Assembly (NCBI GenBank): GCA_041163765.1
Contig: JBEAQS010000142.1
Coordinates: forward strand, 1-12,903
Origin: MAG-120531 sp041163765
GTDB taxonomy: Bacteria > Bacteroidota > Bacteroidia > Flavobacteriales > Flavobacteriaceae
Reading direction: 5' to 3'
Length of the DNA stretch: 12,903 nucleotides
Numbering within the stretch: the stretch's first letter is position 1; each line of letters starts with the position of its first letter. This document shows, piece by piece, positions 7,204 to 12,903 of this stretch. The notes beneath the pieces are model-generated. The model made no database searches. It saw only the letters and a program-made list of their open reading frames with translations, and was not told where the DNA came from. A program made the position numbers and the translations under genes.

Positions 7204-8019
7204 ATGGAAAAGATGCCTAAAATTGCTTTGCCCACCATTTTTGGGGTGGTATTATTGATTGTCATTCTGGCAAAATCAGCTATAACCATCGGTTCTGGTA
7301 AAGCTGGTGTCTTATACAGAACGTTTGATGGGGGTGTAGTCACTGATGAACCCGCTTTAGGTGAAGGTTTTCATGTAGTCGCTCCTTGGAATAAAGTATT
7401 TATTTACGAAGTGAGACAACAAGAGCTTTTTGAGAAAATGCAAGTGCTTTCATCCAATGGCTTGGAGATTAAGTTAGATGCATCTGCGTGGTTTGTGCCG
7501 AAGTACGAGTTTTTGGGGAAATTGCATCAAGAAAAAGGGGAGCAGTACATCGAACGTGTGCTGATGCCCGCTATCCGATCTGCGGCTCGTTCTGTGGTAG
7601 GTAGATACACTCCAGAGCAACTGTATTCCAGCAAAAGAGATGTCATTCAAACCGAAATTTACGAAGAGACCAAAAAAATTGTGGACAATCAATATATTCA
7701 GTTAAATGAAATTTTAGTCCGCGATGTAACCTTACCTACCTCGATTAAAGAAGCCATTGAGCGCAAATTAAAGCAAGAACAAGAATCCTTAGAGTATGAA
7801 TTCAGATTAGTCACTGCTCAGAAGGAAGCGGAGAAAAGGATTATTGATGCACAGGGTAAGGCTGATGCAAACAGAATTCTCAGCGCTTCGATCACCGACA
7901 AAATTTTACAGGATAAGGGGATTGAGGCCACCATCAAATTATCGGAGTCTCAAAACGCCAAAGTGATCGTCATCGGCTCTGGAGATAAAGGGTTACCTAT
8001 TATTTTGGGGAACCAATAA
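7204..8019 (+). CDS. SPFH/prohibitin-family membrane protein
   Basis: A 271-residue protein with one N-terminal hydrophobic segment (about residues 8-26, rich in I/L/V), no cleavage motif that I can see, and then an SPFH/Band 7 domain (about 28-190). The domain opens with SGKAGVLYRTFDGG and includes ALGEGFHVVAPWNKVFIYEVR, which is prohibitin-like. A long charged helix rich in K/E/Q follows (about 182-245) and probably forms a coiled coil used in ring assembly; the tail is IGSGDKGLPIILGN. Family members form oligomeric membrane rings that organise membrane regions or hold proteases such as FtsH, but the partner here is unknown. It is the last gene of the run. ATG 7204 is chosen; ATG 7213 would shorten the cytoplasmic tip by three residues. 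Confidence 0.88.
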   Translation: MEKMPKIALPTIFGVVLLIVILAKSAITIGSGKAGVLYRTFDGGVVTDEPALGEGFHVVAPWNKVFIYEVRQQELFEKMQVLSSNGLEIKLDASAWFVPKYEFLGKLHQEKGEQYIERVLMPAIRSAARSVVGRYTPEQLYSSKRDVIQTEIYEETKKIVDNQYIQLNEILVRDVTLPTSIKEAIERKLKQEQESLEYEFRLVTAQKEAEKRIIDAQGKADANRILSASITDKILQDKGIEATIKLSESQNAKVIVIGSGDKGLPIILGNQ

Positions 8020-8025
8020 GGATTC

Positions 8026-8078
8026 ACTTGAGATAAAGTTTTTGTGATAAATTTATTTTGCGCTTTTTATCCTCAAGT
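8026..8078. repeat. Imperfect inverted repeat between the SPFH gene and the his promoter
   Basis: ACTTGAG at 8026-8032 is the exact reverse complement of CTCAAGT at 8072-8078. The pairing continues inward past an unpaired C8071, with ATAAA (8033-8037) against TTTAT (8066-8070), giving 12 pairs around a 28-base AT-rich middle. That middle contains a perfect 10-base palindrome, ATAAATTTAT, at 8047-8056. No clean T-run follows, so it is a poor intrinsic terminator. It could be a weak terminator of the upstream run, or an operator, since it covers the area where the -33 element of the his promoter should lie. Confidence 0.5.
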
Positions 8079-8085
8079 TATTGTT

Positions 8086-8093
8086 TACTTTTG
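8086..8093 (+). promoter_or_regulatory. Candidate -7 promoter box of the his operon
   Basis: TACTTTTG fits TAnnTTTG exactly. The best -33 candidate is TTTTG at 8056-8060, 25 bases before the box, slightly more than the usual 17-23. The box ends 4 bases before the leader-peptide ATG at 8098, so the transcript would start at or next to that ATG. Its place, directly upstream of a complete attenuator and after the longest non-coding gap in the window, makes it the best supported of the three -7 boxes listed here. Confidence 0.6.
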
Positions 8094-8097
8094 CATC

Positions 8098-8151
8098 ATG
8101 ATTTTTAAACAACACCACCACCATACATCTGTTCTGCTTCAAACGAGGTAG
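8098..8151 (+). CDS. hisL: his operon leader peptide (17 residues, four consecutive His)
   Basis: The open frame ATG 8098 to TAG 8149-8151 encodes MIFKQHHHHTSVLLQTR. Residues 6-9 are four histidine codons in a row (CAC CAC CAC CAT, 8113-8124), directly upstream of competing RNA stems, an intrinsic terminator, and the hisG gene. This is the signature of a ribosome-sensed attenuator: when charged tRNA-His is scarce the ribosome stalls in the His run. The stop codon lies inside the 5' half of the antiterminator, so a ribosome that finishes the peptide blocks that structure. The peptide itself probably has no function. No Shine-Dalgarno sequence precedes the ATG, which sits 4 bases after the candidate -7 box. 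Confidence 0.85.
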   Translation: MIFKQHHHHTSVLLQTR

Positions 8152-8158
8152 TGTATGG
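8121..8158 (+). promoter_or_regulatory. Attenuator pause hairpin (segments 1:2)
   Basis: CCATACA at 8121-8127 is the exact reverse complement of TGTATGG at 8152-8158; a T-G pair (8128:8151) extends the stem to 8 pairs. Its 5' half overlaps the last two His codons, so a ribosome stalled there would melt it. When it forms, it encloses 8136-8148, the 5' arm of the antiterminator, and leaves the terminator free to fold. Confidence 0.7.
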
Positions 8159-8187
8159 CTGTGTACCAATACCAAACCCGTTTGAGC
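8136..8187 (+). promoter_or_regulatory. Attenuator antiterminator structure (segments 2:3)
   Basis: Bases 8136-8148 pair with 8177-8187 through 11 pairs with two single-base bulges (T8139 and A8146). The core is CAAACG (8140-8145) against CGTTTG (8179-8184), with GCT against AGC outside and GG against CC inside. Within the loop, GTATGG (8153-8158) can pair with CCAATAC (8166-8172) with one bulged A. The 3' arm uses most of the 5' half of the terminator stem, so the two folds exclude each other. Confidence 0.7.
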
Positions 8188-8204
8188 GATCAAGCGGGTT
8201 TTTT
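8174..8204 (+). terminator. Intrinsic terminator of the his attenuator
   Basis: AAACCCG (8174-8180) pairs perfectly with CGGGTTT (8195-8201). Inside, a T-G pair (8181:8194) and TTGA against TCAA complete a 12-pair stem closed by the GNRA-type tetraloop GCGA (8186-8189). Six T residues run through 8199-8204, overlapping the stem's 3' foot. It lies 12 bases before the hisG ATG and after the leader-peptide stop, as expected for an attenuator, so it ends transcription only when histidine is plentiful. Confidence 0.88.
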
Positions 8205-8215
8205 AATTTTTGACC

Positions 8216-9076
8216 ATGAAAAAAACTATGAGATTAGCGCTTCAGAAAAGCGGTCGCCTGCATGATGATTCCATGCAACTTTTAAGAGATTGTGGTATTT
8301 CCATAGACAATGGATCTGATCAGCTAAAAGCATCAGCCAGAAATTTTGACCTTGAGGTTTTCTTTTTGCGCAATGGCGATATTCCTCAATACCTCAAAGA
8401 CGGTGTGGTGGATGCGGCGATTATTGGAGATAATTTATTGGTGGAGAAGGCTCCAGAGCTTACTGTGGTTGAAAAATTAGGGTTTTCTCGCTGTAAAGTA
8501 TGTCTGGCGATACCCAAAGACAAACCCTATACAGGAATAGCTGATTTCCATGGCCAAAAAATAGCTACGTCTTATCCGAATACTGTGCAACGGTTTTTGG
8601 ATAAACACCAAATTCAGGCTGAATTACACATAATAAATGGTTCGGTAGAAATTGCGCCAAATATTGGGCTTTCAGATAGTATATGTGATATTGTTTCCAG
8701 TGGAAGCACTCTGTTTAAAAATAATTTGAAGCCCGTGGAGACTTTGTTGCACAGTGAGGCTGTATTGGTGGTCAGTCCACAGGTCACTAACCAAATTAAT
8801 GAAACCATAGAGGTTTTGCGCACAAGAATCAAGGCGGTGCTAAAAGGACGCAATGCTCGCTATGTACTGCTCAATGCACCCAATGATAAAGTGGCGGAAA
8901 TCTCCCGATTATTGCCTGGAATGAAGAGTCCCACAGTGTTGCCACTCGCGGAACCTGGCTGGAGTTCAGTACACTCAGTTATAGATCAAGACAGTTATTG
9001 GGAGGTGATCGATGCCCTTAAGTTAGCTGGAGCAGAAGGTATTTTAGTCATTCCTATTGAAAAAATGTTTTTATAA
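8216..9076 (+). CDS. hisG: ATP phosphoribosyltransferase (long form)
   Basis: First, committed step of histidine synthesis: joins ATP and PRPP to phosphoribosyl-ATP. The 286-residue product begins MKKTMRLALQKSGRL. It shows IATSYPNTVQRFL (116-128) and the family signature starting NGSVEIAPNIGLSDSICDIV (141-160), which continues into the PRPP phosphate-binding loop SSGST (161-165). The extra C-terminal part (about 210-286, YVLLNAPNDK to ILVIPIEKM) is the ACT-like regulatory domain of the long form, which normally gives feedback inhibition by histidine without HisZ. The ATG at 8216 is chosen over an in-frame TTG at 8210. The operon is thus probably controlled both by attenuation and by allostery. 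hisD starts one base after its stop. Confidence 0.97.
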   Translation: MKKTMRLALQKSGRLHDDSMQLLRDCGISIDNGSDQLKASARNFDLEVFFLRNGDIPQYLKDGVVDAAIIGDNLLVEKAPELTVVEKLGFSRCKVCLAIPKDKPYTGIADFHGQKIATSYPNTVQRFLDKHQIQAELHIINGSVEIAPNIGLSDSICDIVSSGSTLFKNNLKPVETLLHSEAVLVVSPQVTNQINETIEVLRTRIKAVLKGRNARYVLLNAPNDKVAEISRLLPGMKSPTVLPLAEPGWSSVHSVIDQDSYWEVIDALKLAGAEGILVIPIEKMFL

Positions 9077-9077
9077 A

Positions 9078-10379
9078 ATGCGCACCTACCACAATCCAGA
9101 AGCCTCCACTTGGAACTCCTTGTGTTCTAGACCGGCCCTTGACTATAAACCACTCCAATCCATTGTTTTTGAGGTGTTTGAACAAGTAGCCGCTCATGGA
9201 GATCAAGCGCTGAAAGACTACACAGCAAAGTTTGACAAAGTGGCATTGAGCCATATTGCTGTTTCTACTATGGAAATGGAAGAGGCTATCAGCCAGGTTC
9301 CTGCTGATTTAAAACAAGCCATAAATCTAGCCAAAGCTCAAATCGAGGCATTTCATCAGGCGCAAGTTACCGAGCGAGTTTCTGTGGAACGAACTCCTGG
9401 AGTTTCGTGTTGGCAGGAAAAAAAACCCATCCAAAAGGTTGGTTTATACATACCCGGTGGAAGCGCTCCACTTTTTTCCACCATATTAATGTTGGCCATA
9501 CCTGCTCAAATTGCGGGATGTCAAGAAGTTGTTTTGTGTACGCCTTGTCAATCAGAGGGTAAAATTCATCCAGCGGTACTTTATACAGCGTATCTGTGCG
9601 GGGTGACCAAAATTTACAAGCTAGGGGGGATACAAGCTATTGCCGCAATGACTTTAGGAACAGATACGGTACCCGCCGTCTATAAAATTTTCGGCCCTGG
9701 TAATCAGTATGTTACCGCGGCTAAGCAATACGCTCAGCAATTTGGTGTATCCATAGATATGCCGGCTGGACCCAGTGAATTGTTGGTGCTGTGCGATCAA
9801 ACAGCCCATCCAACTTTTGTCGCGGCTGATTTGTTAAGCCAGGCAGAACACGGTCCCGATAGCCAAGTGGTGTTGGTTTCATTAGATCTTGATATGTTGG
9901 AGCTAGTTTCCGCTGAACTCAAGGTTCAAGTGGAAGCGCTTCCTAGAAAAGAGATCGCTTTAAAGGCCTTGGATAACAGCGTCATGATCTACTTTAAAGA
10001 GCCTAAAGACGCCTCAGATTGGATTAATCTGTACGCTCCTGAACACTACATTATCGCGATGGATCAACCCGATTTCTTTGTGAATTCAGTACAGAATGCG
10101 GGCTCAGTATTTATTGGGCACTATACCCCGGAAAGTGCCGGAGATTACGCTTCTGGCACCAATCATACCTTACCCACGAATGGGTATGCAAAACAGTACA
10201 GCGGAGTACACTTAGATAGTTTTCAAAAACAGATCACTTTTCAAGAGATCCAACCCCACGGACTCAGTGTCATTGGACCGGCTGTTGAATTGATGGCAGC
10301 CGCAGAAGGGCTAGAGGCCCACAAACAAGCCGTTACTAAACGATTGATTACCCTTAACCAAACTGATGAAAAAATTTAA
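9078..10379 (+). CDS. hisD: Histidinol dehydrogenase
   Basis: Last two steps of histidine synthesis: NAD-dependent oxidation of L-histidinol to L-histidine, with zinc. The 433-residue length is usual. All ligands and catalytic residues align with E. coli HisD at a constant shift of four: zinc ligands Q255 and H258 in LLSQAEHGPDS, D356 in SAGDYASG and H415 in GLEAHK; catalytic E322-H323 in YAPEHYII and H363 in TNHTLPT. GPGNQYVTAAKQ (206-217) and DMPAGPSE are also present. The frame is open back to 9057 inside hisG, but ATG 9078 gives the normal N-terminus MRTYHNPE and leaves a one-base gap after hisG. Its 3' end overlaps hisC by 14 bases. Confidence 0.97.
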   Translation: MRTYHNPEASTWNSLCSRPALDYKPLQSIVFEVFEQVAAHGDQALKDYTAKFDKVALSHIAVSTMEMEEAISQVPADLKQAINLAKAQIEAFHQAQVTERVSVERTPGVSCWQEKKPIQKVGLYIPGGSAPLFSTILMLAIPAQIAGCQEVVLCTPCQSEGKIHPAVLYTAYLCGVTKIYKLGGIQAIAAMTLGTDTVPAVYKIFGPGNQYVTAAKQYAQQFGVSIDMPAGPSELLVLCDQTAHPTFVAADLLSQAEHGPDSQVVLVSLDLDMLELVSAELKVQVEALPRKEIALKALDNSVMIYFKEPKDASDWINLYAPEHYIIAMDQPDFFVNSVQNAGSVFIGHYTPESAGDYASGTNHTLPTNGYAKQYSGVHLDSFQKQITFQEIQPHGLSVIGPAVELMAAAEGLEAHKQAVTKRLITLNQTDEKI

Positions 10380-11412
10380 TCCAACAGCTTGGGCCAGGCC
10401 CAGTGTGCTCCAGTTAACACCGTACAGCTCTGCCAGGGATGAGTTTGCTGGCACCCCAGATTCATGGGTGTTTTTGGATGCCAATGAAAATCCATTCCCC
10501 ACGGAATACAATAGGTATCCAGACCCTCATCAAAAGCATTTAAAAACGATTATCGCGCAACAAAAGGGCGTTTCCACAGATCAACTAGTGTTAGGTAATG
10601 GAAGTGATGAGGTATTAGATTTATTATACCGTGCATTTTGTGTGCCTGGTGTGGATCAAGTGATCACTATGCCGCCCACGTACGGTATGTATCAAGTATT
10701 GGCACAGATCAATGATATATCCTGTATCGAGGTCCCCCTGAATGAAGATTTTTCGATGAATGCCCCCAGGGTTGTCGCCGCTATTACCCCACAAACCAAA
10801 ATGGTATTTGTCTGTAGTCCCAATAACCCGACGGGACAACTTATCGAACCTAAAGCAGTGGAATTTTTATTGAATTCATTTGAGGGAATTGTAGTGGTGG
10901 ATGAAGCCTATATCGATTTTGCCCAGAGCCCTAGTTGGATACAAGCGTTAAATCGGTACGAAAATCTGGTGATTTGCCAGACCCTTTCTAAAGCCTATGG
11001 TTTGGCCTCCATACGTTTAGGAATGCTATTTGCTCATCCAGAGATTATTTCATTATTAAAAAAAATAAAACCTCCCTACAACATTAATGGTCTTTCCCAG
11101 TCGGTGGCGGAACAGAGGTTGCTTTTGACCGACCAAGTGACTCAGGAAGTTGAGCTGATATGTGCGGAACGCGATCAACTCAAAGTCGAATTGTCGCATA
11201 TATCGTGGGTTAAAGAGGTATTTCATTCAGACGCCAATTTTTTGTTGGTGCGCGTCGATGACGCGGGTATGCGGTACCGTCAACTTCAAGAATACGGAGC
11301 TGTGGTGCGCAACCGTTCGGGGCAAATGCATTGCGCTGAAACCCTGAGAATTACCGTGGGTACCCCACAAGAAAACAAGTTGTTAATGGAGTGGATGAAA
11401 AACTGTTCATGA
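10366..11412 (+). CDS. hisC: Histidinol-phosphate aminotransferase
   Basis: PLP enzyme that transaminates imidazole-acetol phosphate to histidinol phosphate with glutamate. The 348-residue protein is a fold-type I aminotransferase: LDANENPFP (37-45), the cofactor phosphate-binding LGNGSDEV (76-83), N154 in CSPNNPTGQ, D179 in VVVDEAYIDFA, the PLP lysine K209 in TLSKAYGLASIRLGM, and R217. Length and the LDANENP/NRYPDP opening favour HisC over other class I/II aminotransferases. The ATG lies inside the last codons of hisD (14-base overlap), so translational coupling is likely. It ends in TGA overlapping the hisB start. Confidence 0.96.
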   Translation: MKKFNPTAWARPSVLQLTPYSSARDEFAGTPDSWVFLDANENPFPTEYNRYPDPHQKHLKTIIAQQKGVSTDQLVLGNGSDEVLDLLYRAFCVPGVDQVITMPPTYGMYQVLAQINDISCIEVPLNEDFSMNAPRVVAAITPQTKMVFVCSPNNPTGQLIEPKAVEFLLNSFEGIVVVDEAYIDFAQSPSWIQALNRYENLVICQTLSKAYGLASIRLGMLFAHPEIISLLKKIKPPYNINGLSQSVAEQRLLLTDQVTQEVELICAERDQLKVELSHISWVKEVFHSDANFLLVRVDDAGMRYRQLQEYGAVVRNRSGQMHCAETLRITVGTPQENKLLMEWMKNCS

Positions 11413-12545
11413 TGAGAAAAATTTTATTTATCGACCGGGATGGGACATTGATCAATGAGCCAGCGGATGACCCACAAATAGATTCATTTGAAAAATTATC
11501 TTTTTATCCAGGCGCTATCACGGGATTGTCTAAAATAGCCCAGCTCAATGAATACACTTTGGTCATGGTATCCAACCAAGACGGCTTGGGTACTTCGTCT
11601 TTTCCTGAAACTGACTTTTGGCCGGTTCAGCATATGGTGATCGACACATTTCTGGGAGCTGGCGTTCGTTTTGACGAGGTCTGTATTGATTCTAGTCTAC
11701 CCAGCGAACATAAACCCACCAGAAAACCAGGTGTGGGTATGTTGACCCAGTATATGGACGGCACCTGGGATTTAACGAATTCCTATGTTATTGGTGATCG
11801 AATAACGGATGTGGCACTCGCCAAAAATTTAGGTTGTCGGGCTATTTACATCGATAGCGGGAATACTTTAGGTGATCTAGAAATTGATCCCAATGAGTCA
11901 CTTGAAGAAGTCATTGGGTTGCGTACCCAGTCCTGGAATGAGATATTTGCCTTTCTACAAGCTGGTGCCAGGAGGGTTAACCACACGAGAAAAACTAATG
12001 AAACAGCTATTTCTATCAGTTTAGATCTCGATGGAACAGGTATTTCTAACGTACATACGGGTATTGCCTTTTTTGATCACATGTTGGATCAATTGGCCAA
12101 ACACGGTCAAATGAATTTGGCTATTCATGTGGTAGGGGACTTGGAAGTGGATGAGCACCACACCATAGAAGATACAGCTATTGCTTTAGGTGAAGCTTTT
12201 CACCTGGCATTGGGCAACAAACTCGGTATTGAACGGTATGGATTTTGCCTGCCCATGGACGATGTGTTGGCCCAAGTAGCGATTGATTTTGGCGGTAGAA
12301 ATTGGTTGGTGTGGGACGCTGAATTCAAAAGAGAAATGATCGGCCAAATGCCTTGTGAGATGTTCATGCATTTTTTCAAGTCCTTTACCGATGGCGCCAA
12401 GGCCAATCTACACATCAAAGCTGAGGGGCAAAATGAACACCACAAGATTGAGGCGATATTTAAAGCTTGGGCCAAAGCCATCAAAATGGCTGTGCGACGT
12501 GATCCAGACCGAATGATTTTACCCTCAACCAAAGGAACGCTATGA
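11412..12545 (+). CDS. hisB: Bifunctional histidinol-phosphatase / imidazoleglycerol-phosphate dehydratase
   Basis: A 377-residue fusion of two histidine-pathway enzymes. Residues about 1-170 are a HAD phosphatase: D8 and D10 in FIDRDGTL, S54 in VSNQDG, K105 in TRKP, and D129/D133 in GDRITD. Residues about 190-377 are IGP dehydratase with its metal-binding histidines: H223 in FFDHMLDQLAKHG, H249-H250 and E253 in DEHHTIEDTAIALGEA, and H343-H344 and E347 in NEHHKIEAI. Compared with E. coli HisB, the zinc loop of the phosphatase half (C-x-H then C-x-C before RKP) is not conserved: C91 remains, but the stretch reads CIDSSLPSEHKPTRKP. The start at 11412 shares its A with the hisC stop (TGATG). ATG 11409 and ATG 11391 are in frame, but MRKILFIDRDG is the normal family start. 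Confidence 0.95.
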   Translation: MRKILFIDRDGTLINEPADDPQIDSFEKLSFYPGAITGLSKIAQLNEYTLVMVSNQDGLGTSSFPETDFWPVQHMVIDTFLGAGVRFDEVCIDSSLPSEHKPTRKPGVGMLTQYMDGTWDLTNSYVIGDRITDVALAKNLGCRAIYIDSGNTLGDLEIDPNESLEEVIGLRTQSWNEIFAFLQAGARRVNHTRKTNETAISISLDLDGTGISNVHTGIAFFDHMLDQLAKHGQMNLAIHVVGDLEVDEHHTIEDTAIALGEAFHLALGNKLGIERYGFCLPMDDVLAQVAIDFGGRNWLVWDAEFKREMIGQMPCEMFMHFFKSFTDGAKANLHIKAEGQNEHHKIEAIFKAWAKAIKMAVRRDPDRMILPSTKGTL

Positions 12546-12903
12546 ACTTAGTTATCATCGATTACGGGGCGGGAAACATCCAAAGTATCATCCACGCTTT
12601 TGATCGTTTGGGTGTTCAAGCGCGTCTGACTAAAGATGCACAAGAGATCAGTGCCGCCGATCGTGTAATTTTTCCTGGAGTGGGTGCTGCAGGTTCAGCG
12701 ATGAACCAGCTTAGAGCAACAGGATTAGATGTACTGATCCCCCAATTAAAACAACCCGTATTGGGCATATGTTTAGGTATGCAGTTAATGTGTCGACATT
12801 CTGCGGAAAACAATACCGATGGATTGGGAATCTTTCACGTTGATGTCGTTGAGTTTGACAACACCTTATTGAAGGTGCCTCAAATGGGCTGGAATAGCTT
12901 GTC
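12542..12903 (+). CDS. hisH: Imidazole glycerol phosphate synthase, glutaminase subunit (3' end cut by window edge)
   Basis: HisH hydrolyses glutamine and passes ammonia to HisF for imidazole ring formation. The first 120 codons are present: MNLVIIDYGAGNIQSI is the typical start, PGVG (45-48) forms the oxyanion strand region, and the nucleophile C77 lies in LGICLGMQLM. The catalytic His/Glu pair near the C-terminus is beyond the window. The ATG overlaps the hisB stop by four bases (ATGA), indicating coupling. Expected next genes are hisA, hisF and hisI(E), from the usual Bacteroidota order, but none is visible here. Confidence 0.95.
   Translation, partial: MNLVIIDYGAGNIQSIIHAFDRLGVQARLTKDAQEISAADRVIFPGVGAAGSAMNQLRATGLDVLIPQLKQPVLGICLGMQLMCRHSAENNTDGLGIFHVDVVEFDNTLLKVPQMGWNSL

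Noticed and set aside
8113..8124. Short CAC tandem repeat as a possible microsatellite
   Set aside because: It is the His-codon run of the leader peptide; its role is explained by the attenuator.
8204..8215. Possible second -7 box (AATTTTTG) just before hisG
   Set aside because: The first base does not fit TAnnTTTG and the stretch is the tail of the attenuator terminator.
9057..9077. Upstream TTG start for hisD inside hisG
   Set aside because: It adds MKKCFYK, which is the out-of-frame reading of the hisG end; ATG 9078 gives the normal HisD start.
11162..11347. Plus-strand 61-codon frame inside hisC
   Set aside because: It is a frame shadow of the intact hisC gene and shows no recognisable domain.

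Overview
The window is ordinary chromosomal DNA from a member of the Bacteroidota, most likely a Flavobacteriia-like or related lineage (the finer placement is a guess). Four things point there: a PorX-type regulator of type IX secretion, an LpxC-FabZ fusion protein, TAnnTTTG-type -7 promoter boxes with no clear Shine-Dalgarno sequences, and a his operon that opens hisG-hisD-hisC-hisB-hisH with a bifunctional HisB. No mobile element, CRISPR array, rRNA or tRNA was seen. Coding density is very high: the only gap above 100 bases lies at 8020-8215, and it is filled by a regulatory region.

Layout. (1) 1-496, minus strand: the 5' part of porX, cut by the window edge. (2) 526-8019, plus strand: a tightly packed run of an HD-domain phosphohydrolase, lpxD, lpxC-fabZ, lpxA, efp, sucD, fabG and an SPFH/prohibitin-like membrane protein. 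Gaps are 0 to 30 bases, and a candidate promoter sits just before lpxD. This run joins the first steps of lipid A synthesis (LpxA, LpxC, LpxD) to fatty-acid elongation (FabZ, FabG), which supplies the 3-hydroxyacyl-ACP used by LpxA and LpxD. A translation factor (EF-P) and a TCA-cycle subunit (SucD) sit inside it. (3) 8020-8215: the control region of the his operon. It holds an imperfect inverted repeat, a -7 box, a 17-codon leader peptide with four consecutive histidine codons, and mutually exclusive pause, antiterminator and terminator structures. (4) 8216-12903: hisG, hisD, hisC, hisB and the start of hisH, each overlapping or almost touching the next, so one translationally coupled operon that continues past the right edge.

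The most notable element is the his attenuator at 8098-8204, which can be read in full from the sequence: the His-codon run, the competing stems and the terminator all fit classical ribosome-mediated attenuation. Its -7 box lies so close to the leader ATG that the leader peptide may be translated from a leaderless or nearly leaderless RNA. I found no convincing wholly new multi-gene system. The protein-coding genes are recognisable housekeeping families, with a few local oddities: the HisB zinc loop, the EF-P loop, and the very short porX/HD divergent spacer.
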